DNA from: Comamonadaceae bacterium UBA4962
GTDB taxonomy: Bacteria > Pseudomonadota > Gammaproteobacteria > Burkholderiales > Burkholderiaceae_C
DNA: 64,000 nucleotides
Direction: 5' to 3'
NCBI GenBank assembly: GCA_002397315.1
Contig: DHAE01000026.1
Location: 189,263 to 253,262, forward strand
The position numbers were made by a program, and so were the translations under genes. The notes beneath the pieces are model-generated. The model had not been told where the DNA came from. It did no database searches and was given only the letters and a program-made list of their open reading frames with translations. This document shows, one piece after another, positions 49,203 through 57,404 of this stretch (positions within the stretch are counted from its first letter, which is position 1; each line of letters starts with the position of its first letter).

Positions 49203-49864
49203 GCGCCCTCCCCCGCTGCGCTGGTCACGCCCCGCTGCTGCAGGATCTCCATGAGCCGGGCGCGCACGGCCTCGCGCGGCAGGGCCGCATCGAGCCGCGC
49301 GAAGCGGCCCGGGTCGGCGGATTCGCGGTCGGCATAGCCCTGGGCCACGCGCCGGAAGAATTCGGCCGGCTGGGCCTCGAAACGGTCGGGAGCGCGCGCG
49401 CCTTCCAAACGCTGAGCGGCCACTTCGGCCGGCAGGTCGAACCAGAGCGTCAGGTCGGGCTGCAGCACCGTGTCCACGCCTTCCTGCAACCCCGACTGGG
49501 TGGTGCGCTCCAGTTGCGAGAGCACCGCCCGGTCGAAGCCGCGGCCGGCGCCCTGGTAGGCGAACGTGGCATCGGTGAATCGGTCGCACAGCACGACCTC
49601 GCCGCGCGCGAGCGCCGGGACGATCACGGTGCGCAGATGGTCGCGGCGGCCCGCGAAGACGACCAGCGACTCGGTGAGCGCATCCATGGCCTCGTGCAGC
49701 AGCAGCGCGCGCAGCGCTTCGGCCAGCTTCGTGCCGCCGGGCTCGCGCGTCACCGTGACCGTGCGGCCCTCGCTCCGCAGCACCTCGGCCACGGCCTCGA
49801 TGTGCGAGGACTTGCCGGCACCGTCGATGCCTTCGAATGTGATGAACCAACCCCGTCGCTGCAT
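49199..49864 (-). CDS. tmk: Thymidylate kinase
   Basis: A 221-residue dTMP kinase. The P-loop is FITFEGIDGAGKSSHIEAV (residues 7-25). The DRX motif is in VVLCDRFTDATFAYQGAGRG near 93-112. The DLTLWFDLPAEVA strand is near 138, and the lid segment follows (RAPDRFEAQ). It makes dTDP for DNA synthesis. The start ATG at 49864 gives the normal N-terminus; the long frame upstream is antisense to nothing useful and is not coding. It overlaps holB. Confidence 0.97.
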   Translation of the reverse strand: MQRRGWFITFEGIDGAGKSSHIEAVAEVLRSEGRTVTVTREPGGTKLAEALRALLLHEAMDALTESLVVFAGRRDHLRTVIVPALARGEVVLCDRFTDATFAYQGAGRGFDRAVLSQLERTTQSGLQEGVDTVLQPDLTLWFDLPAEVAAQRLEGARAPDRFEAQPAEFFRRVAQGYADRESADPGRFARLDAALPREAVRARLMEILQQRGVTSAAGEGA

Positions 49865-49905
49865 TGGAGAAAGACCTTTGTGGTGCGTGCGCTGCCGGCG
49901 CGGGC

Positions 49906-50985
49906 TCACTGCCCCTGCGGCGCCGTCTGCCCGCGCTGGTAGCGGTTCACCGCGCGGTTGTGCTCGTCGAGCGTGGGGCTGAAATGGCTGGTGCCGTCGC
50001 CCCGCGCCACGAAATAGAGGGCCTGCGTGCGTTCGGGCTGCACGGCGGCGATGAGCGAGGCCTTGCCCGGCATCGCGATCGGCGTGGGCGGCAGGCCCGC
50101 GCGGGTGTACGTGTTCCAGGGCGTGTCGGTCTGCAGGTCGCGGCGGCGCAGGTTGCCGTCGAACTTCTCGCCCATGCCGTAGATCACGGTGGGGTCGGTC
50201 TGCAGCAGCATGCCGGTGCGCAGGCGGTTGCTGAACACGCCCGCGATCTGGCCGCGGTCGGAGGCCCGGCCGGTTTCCTTCTCGACGATGCTCGCGAGGA
50301 TCAGCGCCTCGTCCGCGCTCTTGAGCGGCGTGTCGGCCGAGCGCTGCGCCCAGGCGGCCTCCAGCCGGCGGTCCATGGCGTGCAGCGCCCGGCGCAGGAC
50401 GGCGAGGTCGCTCGTGCCCTTGGCGAAGGTGTAGGTGTCGGGGAAGAAGCGCCCCTCGGCCGCCACGCCCGGCCGGCCCAGCCGCTCCATGACGGCGGCG
50501 TCGGCCAGGCCCTGGGTGTCGTGGCGCAGGGCCTCGTCGCGGTCGAGCGCGGCGCGGAACTGGCGGAAGGTCCAGCCCTCCACGAGGGTGACGGCGCGCA
50601 GCGCCTCTTCGCCGCGCACGAGCTTCTGCAGCAGGCCGAAGGGCGTGGTGCCGGCGGGGATTTCGTAGTTGCCGGCCTTGATCAGCCGGTCCTTGCCCGA
50701 CAGGCGGAACCAGGCGTAGAGCAGGCGCGGGTCGGTCTCGACGCCCGCGGCGACGGCGGCCGCGGCGACGCCGCGCGGGGTGGTGCCGGGCTCGATTTCG
50801 AGCTCCAGCACGCCCGGGGTGGCGCCTGCCGCGGCGGGGCCCGCAGCGGCGCGCTGCGGCAGCGGGTGGTGGAGCCACCAGAAGCCGGCGCCGGCCGCCG
50901 CGAAGGCCACCAGCAGGAGGAAGAGGAAGAGACGGCGCACGAACCGGAATGGAGAGAGGGGAAAGAGCCGGGCATGATAATTCAC
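49906..50985 (-). CDS. mltG: Endolytic murein transglycosylase MltG
   Basis: A 359-residue membrane-anchored enzyme (YceG family) that cuts nascent peptidoglycan and limits glycan length. TM helix at about 17-38 (RRLFLFLLLVAFAAAGAGFWW), LysM-like region at about 60-110, and the catalytic domain with VEGWTFRQFRAAL, EGRFFPDTYTFAKG and the catalytic Glu in ASIVEKETGRASDRGQIAGVFSNRL near 230-254. VIYGMGEKFDGN and YNTYTRAGLPPTPI (here NTYT) follow. The only in-frame starts are GTG at 50985 and GTG at 50940; the first leaves 2 bases to the divergent ygfZ start. Confidence 0.93.
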   Translation of the reverse strand: MNYHARLFPLSPFRFVRRLFLFLLLVAFAAAGAGFWWLHHPLPQRAAAGPAAAGATPGVLELEIEPGTTPRGVAAAAVAAGVETDPRLLYAWFRLSGKDRLIKAGNYEIPAGTTPFGLLQKLVRGEEALRAVTLVEGWTFRQFRAALDRDEALRHDTQGLADAAVMERLGRPGVAAEGRFFPDTYTFAKGTSDLAVLRRALHAMDRRLEAAWAQRSADTPLKSADEALILASIVEKETGRASDRGQIAGVFSNRLRTGMLLQTDPTVIYGMGEKFDGNLRRRDLQTDTPWNTYTRAGLPPTPIAMPGKASLIAAVQPERTQALYFVARGDGTSHFSPTLDEHNRAVNRYQRGQTAPQGQ

Positions 50986-50987
50986 GC

Positions 50988-51902
50988 ATGACGTCTCCCC
51001 TGAATGGCCTGGCCCCCCTCAACGGGCTCGGCGTGATCCGCGTGCAAGGCGAAGATGCCGCGAAGTTCCTCCACGGCCAGCTCACGCAGGACTTCCTGCT
51101 GCTGCCGCCGGGCCAGGCCCGGCTGGCGGCGTTCCTCTCGGCCAAGGGCCGCATGCAGGCCAGCTTCATCGGCTGGCGGCAGGGCGATGCCGAGGTGCTG
51201 CTCGTCTGCAGCCAGGACGTTCTGGCCGCGGCGCTCAAGCGCCTGTCGATGTTCGTGCTGCGCGCCAAGGCGCGGCTCACCGATGCCACGGCCGACTTCG
51301 CGCGGTGGGGCCTGGCGGGCGATTCCGTGGCCGCGGTGGCGGGCGAGGCCTTGCCGCCCTGGAGCCGGACGGAGACGCCGCAGGGCACCGTCGTGCACCT
51401 CTACCCTGCCGCGGGACAGCCGCGCGCCCTGCTGGTGCAGTCTGCGGGCCAGCCGGCCCCGTCCGGCACCGAGCTGGCACCCGGTCTCTGGGCCTGGAGC
51501 GAGGTGCAGAGCGGCGTGGCCACGCTCACGGCCCCGCTGGCCGACCTGTTCGTGCCGCAGATGGTCAACTACGAGTCCGTGGGCGGCGTGAATTTCAAGA
51601 AGGGCTGCTACCCCGGCCAGGAGGTGGTGGCGCGCAGCCAGTTCCGCGGCACGCTCAAGCGCCGCACCTATATCGCCCATGCGCCCGAGGCGATCGCCGT
51701 GGGCGCCGAGGTGTTCGCCGCGAGCGATGCCGAGCAGCCCTGCGGCACCGTCGTGCAGGCCGCCGCGGCCCCGGGCGGCGGTTTCGACGCGCTGGTGGCG
51801 CTGCAGGTGGCCTCCACCGGCGAGGCGCTGCGCGTCGGCGGCCCGGAAGGCGTGCCGCTCGCGCTGGGCGATCTGCCTTACGCGCTGCTCGAAGACATTT
51901 GA
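50988..51902 (+). CDS. ygfZ: Folate-binding protein YgfZ
   Basis: A 304-residue tetrahydrofolate-binding protein of the GcvT-like fold, needed for repair or assembly of certain Fe-S enzymes such as MiaB. The signature KGCYPGQEVVARSQFRG is at about 205-221. The N-terminal LGVIRVQGEDAAKFLHGQLTQD and SAKGRMQASFIGWR are typical. The ATG at 50988 sits 2 bases from the GTG of divergent mltG, so the promoters must lie inside the neighbouring genes or one start is wrong. Confidence 0.93.
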   Translation: MTSPLNGLAPLNGLGVIRVQGEDAAKFLHGQLTQDFLLLPPGQARLAAFLSAKGRMQASFIGWRQGDAEVLLVCSQDVLAAALKRLSMFVLRAKARLTDATADFARWGLAGDSVAAVAGEALPPWSRTETPQGTVVHLYPAAGQPRALLVQSAGQPAPSGTELAPGLWAWSEVQSGVATLTAPLADLFVPQMVNYESVGGVNFKKGCYPGQEVVARSQFRGTLKRRTYIAHAPEAIAVGAEVFAASDAEQPCGTVVQAAAAPGGGFDALVALQVASTGEALRVGGPEGVPLALGDLPYALLEDI

Positions 51903-51980
51903 CGCTGCGCTGATCTCCCGGCGGCCTGAGCGGGCGCCTTGCGAAAGATGCCTGGAACTGCAACGGCCTTTCCGGTCAGA

Positions 51981-52103
51981 GGGCCGCGGAGCAGGCCAGG
52001 CCAGCAGACGCCGTGGAACGGGCTCCGCCCGGCCACCGGCGTCGTCCCCCTTCCCGCGCGCCAGCGCGAGAGAAGGGGGAAGCGGCGTCAGCCGCTCAGG
52101 GGG
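51981..52103 (-). repeat. Dispersed intergenic repeat, copy 3
   Basis: A 123-base copy, closely similar to 14841-14944 in its left 70 bases. Its right part has CCCCCTTCCC ... GAGAAGGGGGAA stems, an additional GCGCGC-CA-GCGCG hairpin and a GCGGCG-TCA-GCCGC hairpin. It overlaps the last four codons and stop of the thioesterase-acetyltransferase gene on the minus strand, while the 3' end of ygfZ lies 79 bases to the left. Confidence 0.8.
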
Positions 52104-52951
52104 ATGCGCATACTCACATGCGGCAACCCCGCCTCTTCATAGCGCTCGCCCTCCACCTCGAAACCCGCGCGCCGATAAAAGTTCTCGGCCGTGCACTGCG
52201 CATGCAGCGTCACGAGGCGGTCACCCCGCGCCCGCGCGGCCTCGACCAGCGCGTCCAGCACCGCCCTGCCCCAGCGCTGGCCGCGCACCGCGCGGTCCAC
52301 CGCCATGCGGCCGATGCGGGCTTCGCCCGGGGCGGGCTGCAGCAGCCGGCCGGTGGCGACGGGCAGGCCGATGCGGTTGTAGGCCACCACGTGCACCGCA
52401 CCCGCGTCCAGCGCATCGGCCTCCAGCGCCGGATCGATGCCCTGTTCTTCCACGAACACGGCCATGCGCAGGCGCATGGCGTCCGCGCCCAGCGTGGCCC
52501 AGTCGCCCGTGCGCAGCTCGACGACGTCGTGGCCGGCCTCGTGGGCCTCGATGAGCGCGCGCAGCGCGGCGGGCACGGGCCGGGACGTCTGCGTGGCCGG
52601 ATCGGCGAACACGTAGACCAGCTCGCCCGACACCAGCAGCCGGTCGCCCGCGAAGATGCCGGCCTGGAACTGCAGCGAGCTGTTGCCGATGCGCGCGCAG
52701 CGCAGACCCACGTCGAGCATGTCGTCCAGCCGCGCGGAGCCGTGGTATTCCAGCGTGGCCTTCTTCACGTACAGCTCGCCGCCGAGCGCGCGCATGCCCG
52801 CCTCGTAGGGCATGGCCAGGGCGCGCCAATACGCGGACATCGCCGTGTCCACGTACATCAGGTAGTGGCCGTTGAAGACGATCTTCTGCATGTCCACCTC
52901 GGCCCAGCGCACGCGCAGGCGTTCGGTGCAGCGGAAATCAGCGCGTCGCAT
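52088..52951 (-). CDS. Thioesterase-acetyltransferase fusion (YbgC/FadM-like + GNAT)
   Basis: A 287-residue two-domain protein. Residues 1-130 are a hot-dog acyl-CoA thioesterase of the YbgC/FadM type: LRVRWAEVDMQKIVFNGHYLMYVDTA carries the catalytic Asp of AEVD and the NGHYL turn. Residues about 145-287 are a GNAT acetyltransferase of ElaA type: LRMAVFVEEQGIDPALEAD, VATGRLLQP, IGRMAVDRAVRGQRWGRAVLDALV and CTAENFYRRAGFEVEGE. The fusion suggests acyl-CoA handling with protein or metabolite acylation, but substrates are unknown. The C-terminal PLSG and stop are encoded by the dispersed repeat. The start overlaps the esterase stop by 14 bases. Confidence 0.9.
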   Translation of the reverse strand: MRRADFRCTERLRVRWAEVDMQKIVFNGHYLMYVDTAMSAYWRALAMPYEAGMRALGGELYVKKATLEYHGSARLDDMLDVGLRCARIGNSSLQFQAGIFAGDRLLVSGELVYVFADPATQTSRPVPAALRALIEAHEAGHDVVELRTGDWATLGADAMRLRMAVFVEEQGIDPALEADALDAGAVHVVAYNRIGLPVATGRLLQPAPGEARIGRMAVDRAVRGQRWGRAVLDALVEAARARGDRLVTLHAQCTAENFYRRAGFEVEGERYEEAGLPHVSMRIPLSG

Positions 52952-53972
52952 CTTGGGTCTCCTCGTTCAGGGGTTCGCTCAGGGGATCCGGCAGGCCGAA
53001 GGCCGTGCGCAGCGCGGCAGCGGCATGGGCATGCGCGGTGCGCGCCTCGGGAATGGCACGGCCCATCTTGATGAATTCGTGGGTCACGCCGCGGTAGATC
53101 TCCAGGTCCACCGCCACGCCCGCGGCACGCAGCCGGTCGGCATAGGCGATGCCTTCGTCCACCAGCGGATCGCACTCGGCCAGGCCGATCCATGCGGGCG
53201 CCACGCCGTCCACGTCCGGTGCCAGCAGCGGTGCGAAGCGCCAGTCGCTGCGCTCGGCGTGGGTCAGATAGTGGCTGAAGAACCAGGTGATGGCGGGCTC
53301 TTCCAGCACGAAGCCGTGCGCGTAGAGCGCATGCGAGGGCGTGTCCTGGTGCGCCGTGCAGCCCGGATAGATCAGCAGTTGCAGCGCGAGCGGCAGGCCG
53401 GCATCGCGCGCCTGCAGGGCCGCCACCGCGGCCAGCGTGCCACCGGCACTGTCGCCGCCCACCGCCAGCCGCGCGGGGTCGGCACCGAGGCCGCGGCCCT
53501 CGGCGACCAGCCACGACAGCGCATCCCAGGTGTCTTCCACCGCCGTCGGAAAGCGGTGCTCGGGCGCGAGCCGGTAGCCCAGCGACACGACCATGCAGCC
53601 GGCGCGGCGGGCCAGTTCGCGGCAGAGCGTGTCGTGCGTATCGACGCTGCCCACCGTGAAACCGCCGCCGTGCAGGTACAGCAGCATCGGAAAGGCCTCG
53701 TCCGGGGTGCCCGGCACATAGAGGCGCGCGGGCAGCATGTGCCCATCGCGCGCCGGAATCCGCAGATCCTCCACGCGCGGCAGTACCGGCTTCGGGATTT
53801 CGAGCACGCCCGCGCCGAGTTCGTAGGCGGCGCGCGCCTGCGCCACGGGCAGCGTTTCCATCGGGGGCCGGCGGGCCCGGTGCATGCGGTCGATCACGCT
53901 GCGCATCTGGGGCGTGAGGCGGTGCTGCGGGGCACCGGGGGCGAGGGAGGAACGGGTCGAGAGGACGGTCAC
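52938..53972 (-). CDS. Alpha/beta hydrolase (hormone-sensitive lipase/GDXG family esterase)
   Basis: A 344-residue esterase of the HSL (family IV) type. The oxyanion motif LYLHGGGFTVGS is near residue 98, the nucleophile elbow GGDSAGGTLAAV near 173, the Asp in ECDPLVDEGIAYADRL near 270 and the His in GVTHEFIKMGRAIPEA near 300. Likely a cytosolic carboxylesterase for short acyl esters. The start is uncertain: GTG at 53972 is used; TTG at 54008 and an internal ATG near 53909 are alternatives, and no clear ribosome site distinguishes them. It overlaps the downstream fusion gene by 14 bases, so both are probably made together. Confidence 0.85.
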   Translation of the reverse strand: MTVLSTRSSLAPGAPQHRLTPQMRSVIDRMHRARRPPMETLPVAQARAAYELGAGVLEIPKPVLPRVEDLRIPARDGHMLPARLYVPGTPDEAFPMLLYLHGGGFTVGSVDTHDTLCRELARRAGCMVVSLGYRLAPEHRFPTAVEDTWDALSWLVAEGRGLGADPARLAVGGDSAGGTLAAVAALQARDAGLPLALQLLIYPGCTAHQDTPSHALYAHGFVLEEPAITWFFSHYLTHAERSDWRFAPLLAPDVDGVAPAWIGLAECDPLVDEGIAYADRLRAAGVAVDLEIYRGVTHEFIKMGRAIPEARTAHAHAAAALRTAFGLPDPLSEPLNEETQDATR

Positions 53973-54139
53973 TTCAATCAGGGGGGCAGGAGCGCACGGT
54001 GGCGGCAACGGGAATCTTCGAACAGCACGCGCCGAGGGCCGGGCATGCGCGGCGCGCCTCGGCGCAGCCGCCGATCATCCCCCAAACGGACGACGGGTGC
54101 AGCGCCGCCCGGGACTTGCCCCACCGGCGCACCGCAGCG

Positions 54140-55009
54140 CTAGCGGAACCGCACCTCCACCGGCGCAGCCCCGGGAAGCCCATCGAACGTGGCTTTCACC
54201 GCGAGCCCCGGCCGCGGCGGCAGCAGCGCGGAGAACGATCCGAGGCTGACGAGGTCGCCCGGCTGCAGCGTGATGCCCTCTTTCTGCAGCGCGCCGGCCA
54301 GCCACACCACGGCCTGCAGCGGATGGCCGAGGATGTCTTTGCCCTGTCCTCCGCCGAGCTTGCCGCCAGCGGCATCGGTCAGCGTCACCGTCATGGCAGC
54401 CAGCGCATCGAGCAGTGCATAGCGTTCCCCCCGCCATGCCGGCACCGCGATGGGCGCGCCGGCCACGCCCAGGCGCGCGCCCACGTTGATCGCCGCGACA
54501 CCCGCGCCGTCGAGCTGCGGCGGGGCCTGCACCAGCAGATCCGGCAGCTCGATGAAGGGAATCACCTGGTCGATCGCATCCAGCACCTCCAGCGGCGTGC
54601 GCGCATGGTGGATGGCGGCGCTCTTCACGCGCACGAGCATGTCGGCCTCGTAGAGCGGGCGGGCGCCGAACGCCGCGTCCACCTCGCTGCCGGTCGGCAG
54701 GATCATGCCGGGATAGAGGCGGCCCCAGACCGGCTGGTCCGTGCGGAAGCGCTGCTGCACCGCGGGATTGGTGAGCCCCGCCTTGTAGCCGATGGGCTTG
54801 CCGAGCCGCTGCGTAAGCAACGCGTCGAACTTCGCGCGCGTGCAGGCCGCATCGGCCGCATCCATCGGCGGCAGGTTGGCGGCCGGCGTGCGCGCGAAGT
54901 AGTGCGCCGCCATGTCGGCCACGCGTGCGTCGTCGAGGCAGGCGGCCTGCGCGCCTGTCACGCACGCGACGGCCACCACGAGGGCGGTGAGGGTTTGCTG
55001 CAGCACCAT
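54140..55009 (-). CDS. Exported hydratase of the MhpD/fumarylacetoacetase-like family
   Basis: A 289-residue protein similar to 2-oxopent-4-enoate hydratases: FDALLTQRLGKPIGYKAGLTNPAVQQRF near 61-88, GRLYPGMILP, EVDAAFGARPLYEADMLV near 120 with metal-ligand Glu candidates, FIELPDLL and LGHPLQAVVWLAGAL near 235. Unusually it has an N-terminal signal peptide (about 1-22, TLTALVVAVACVTGAQAAC), so it acts in the periplasm. Intracellular relatives work in aromatic meta-cleavage; an exported one has no obvious pathway. Cys24 right after the cleavage site could be lipidated. It is divergent from an iron alcohol dehydrogenase, with 80 bases between starts. Confidence 0.82.
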   Translation of the reverse strand: MVLQQTLTALVVAVACVTGAQAACLDDARVADMAAHYFARTPAANLPPMDAADAACTRAKFDALLTQRLGKPIGYKAGLTNPAVQQRFRTDQPVWGRLYPGMILPTGSEVDAAFGARPLYEADMLVRVKSAAIHHARTPLEVLDAIDQVIPFIELPDLLVQAPPQLDGAGVAAINVGARLGVAGAPIAVPAWRGERYALLDALAAMTVTLTDAAGGKLGGGQGKDILGHPLQAVVWLAGALQKEGITLQPGDLVSLGSFSALLPPRPGLAVKATFDGLPGAAPVEVRFR

Positions 55010-55089
55010 GGAAAGCTCCGGGGTTGTAGATTGCCGCCATCACACCACCAACGCGCCCGGCACGCATCCTGGCAACTCCCATCACCACC

Positions 55090-56226
55090 ATGGCCCTCAT
55101 CCACTACATCACCCAGATCCAGATCGACTACGGCGCAGTGCAGTTGCTGGCGCAGGAATGCGCGCGCGCCGGCATCACGCGCCCGCTGGTCGTCACGGAC
55201 CCCGGCGTCAAGGCGGCCGGCGTGCTGCAGCCCGCGCTGGACGCCCTGGCGGGCCTGCCCGTGGCCGTGTTCGACCAGACGCCCGCGAATCCGACAGAGG
55301 CCGCCGTGCGCGCGGCCGTGGAGATCTACCGGGCCCATGACTGCGACGGCCTGGTGGCGGTGGGCGGTGGCTCGGCCATCGACTGCGCCAAGGGCATCGC
55401 CATCGCGGCCACGCACGACGGTCCGCTCACCCACTACGCGACCATCGAGGGCGGCTCGCCGCGCATCACCGAACGCACCGCGCCGCTCATCGCCGTGCCC
55501 ACCACCGCCGGCACCGGCAGCGAAGTGGCCCGCGGCGCGATCATCATCGTGGACGACCACCGCAAACTGGGCTTCCACTCCTGGCACCTCGTGCCCAAGG
55601 CCGCCATCTGCGATCCGGCCCTGACGCTGGGCCTGCCGCCCCACCTGACCGCCGCCACCGGCATGGACGCGATCGCGCACTGCATGGAAACCTTCATGTC
55701 GTCCGCGTTCAACCCGCCGGCCGACGGCATCGCGCTGGACGGACTCACCCGCGGCTGGGCCCACATCGAGCGCGCCACGCGCGACGGCCAGGACCGCGAG
55801 GCGCGGCTGCACATGATGAGCGCCAGCATGCAGGGCGCCATGGCCTTCCAGAAGGGGCTGGGTTGTGTGCATTCGCTGAGCCACAGCCTGGGCGGCATCA
55901 ATCCGCGCCTGCACCACGGCACGCTGAACGCCGTGTTCCTGCCGGCCGTCGTGCGCTTCAACGCCCAGGACGAGGCCGTGCGCCGCGACCGCCGCCTCGA
56001 GCGCATGGCCCAGGCCATGGGCCTGTCCTCCGCCGGCGACATCCCCGATGCGATCCGCGACATGAGCGCGCGCCTGGGCCTGCCCACGGGCCTGGCGGCC
56101 ATGGGGGTGGGCGAAGAGGTGTGGGACGGCGTGATCCGCGGTGCCATGGCCGACCACTGCCACAAGACCAATCCGCGCGAGGCCACCGCGGAGGACTACC
56201 GCGCGATGCTGGCGGAATCGACCTGA
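55090..56226 (+). CDS. Iron-containing alcohol dehydrogenase
   Basis: A 378-residue group III alcohol dehydrogenase. The NAD(P)-binding GGGSAIDCAKGIA is near residues 96-108. IAVPTTAGTGSEVARGAII is near 137-155. The metal site uses Asp and His in DAIAHCMETFMS near 195, GCVHSLSHSLGG near 257-268 and LHHGTLNAV near 273. It oxidises or reduces an alcohol/aldehyde; substrate is not assignable (related enzymes act on 4-hydroxybutyrate, ethanol or maleylacetate). It is transcribed alone, divergent from the exported hydratase gene. Confidence 0.92.
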   Translation: MALIHYITQIQIDYGAVQLLAQECARAGITRPLVVTDPGVKAAGVLQPALDALAGLPVAVFDQTPANPTEAAVRAAVEIYRAHDCDGLVAVGGGSAIDCAKGIAIAATHDGPLTHYATIEGGSPRITERTAPLIAVPTTAGTGSEVARGAIIIVDDHRKLGFHSWHLVPKAAICDPALTLGLPPHLTAATGMDAIAHCMETFMSSAFNPPADGIALDGLTRGWAHIERATRDGQDREARLHMMSASMQGAMAFQKGLGCVHSLSHSLGGINPRLHHGTLNAVFLPAVVRFNAQDEAVRRDRRLERMAQAMGLSSAGDIPDAIRDMSARLGLPTGLAAMGVGEEVWDGVIRGAMADHCHKTNPREATAEDYRAMLAEST

Positions 56227-56266
56227 CCGCCCACCGCGGCCGGTACGGGAGACTGGGCGGGCAGGC

Positions 56267-57382
56267 TTACAGCGGCTCGACCCGGTCCAAAGGACAGCCG
56301 CCGTCGAGCCACGCCGTGAACTCGTCCGCCAACTGCCGGCTGGCCGCCACGGCCGCGCCCCAGGCCTTCGCACGGGCCGCCGTGTCGAGCCCGTAACGCA
56401 TGAAGTCCTGCCGGTCGGGCAGCTTGCCGTCGGGCAAGGCATCGCGCACCCAGGCCGGGTCGGGCGACAGCAGCACCATGGCGTCCAGTGCCGGCGTGGC
56501 CCGGTGGCGCCAGCGCAGGCCCTTGTCCAGCCAGCCGGGCACCACGTGGCGCTGGAAATGCGGATACAGCACGAGGGGCCCGGACTGCGCCGGCCCATAG
56601 GCGAGGTGCAGGTGGTAATCGGTGATGCCGCCATCCCAGTACGCACCGCGCGGCGCGCCCGGAATGTCGTGCACGGCCTGCAGCACGAAGGGAATGGAAC
56701 AACTCGCCTGCAGCGCGGGCAGGAAATTGTCCGCACGCAGGGGCACCTGCCGCGTGGGATAGTCGCGCACGCCGAACGGCAGCGCGGCCGGCCCGCCCTG
56801 CGGCCCGGGTGACGAGAACACGACACGCTCCAGCCACCACCCCAGCGCCCGCCGGTGCACCGCATTCGCCGCGAACGCGCCCAGGTAGCCCAGCGGCGTG
56901 GCCACGCGGTGTTCGCGCGCGAGCAGTTGGCGCCCGCGCGAGGTGACGACGTGCAGCCGGTAGCGCGGATGCGCCAGCACCTCGTCCACGTGGCCGGCAT
57001 AGAACGCCTGCAGGTTCTGTCCGAACCGCTCGCTCACGTGCGACGGCGGCGGCCGCCGCTTACCGGGCGGCACGTCGTAGGCCTGGTGGATGTAGGCCTG
57101 TTCCAGCCGCTCGAAGGCTTCCACCGGCCGCTCCATGCAGGCGGTGGCCATGCGCCACGCGCCGATCGAGGCGCCGACGAGGTGCACGGGCGCGGACGCG
57201 CCGTCCAGCCAGCCGCCGAACAGGAACCGGTCCAGCGGGCCCAGCACCAGCCCCTTGGGCCCGCCCGCGGCGGCCGGCACCACGCCCACGTCGGCGGGCA
57301 CGAGGCCCTGCCGCGCGATGTGCCGCAGCGCCGCGGGGCCCGCATGGATGCGCAGTGCCCGCTGGAGCCTTGGCGGCGTCAT
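56267..57382 (-). CDS. Patatin-like phospholipase
   Basis: A 371-residue patatin-type lipid acyl hydrolase. The Gly-rich oxyanion loop is VPAAAGGPKGLVLGPLDRFL near residues 35-54. The nucleophile Ser is in LVGASIGAWRMA near 70 (GxSxG). The dyad Asp is in YWDGGITDYHLHLAYG near 245, where patatins have DGG/A. No signal peptide is visible, so it is cytosolic or injected. Substrate is unknown. The ATG at 57382 gives a normal N-terminus, 22 bases downstream of the HDOD gene, so the two probably share a transcript. Confidence 0.88.
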   Translation of the reverse strand: MTPPRLQRALRIHAGPAALRHIARQGLVPADVGVVPAAAGGPKGLVLGPLDRFLFGGWLDGASAPVHLVGASIGAWRMATACMERPVEAFERLEQAYIHQAYDVPPGKRRPPPSHVSERFGQNLQAFYAGHVDEVLAHPRYRLHVVTSRGRQLLAREHRVATPLGYLGAFAANAVHRRALGWWLERVVFSSPGPQGGPAALPFGVRDYPTRQVPLRADNFLPALQASCSIPFVLQAVHDIPGAPRGAYWDGGITDYHLHLAYGPAQSGPLVLYPHFQRHVVPGWLDKGLRWRHRATPALDAMVLLSPDPAWVRDALPDGKLPDRQDFMRYGLDTAARAKAWGAAVAASRQLADEFTAWLDGGCPLDRVEPL

Positions 57383-57404
57383 GCTGCGCGCCTCCCGGGC
57401 ACCG

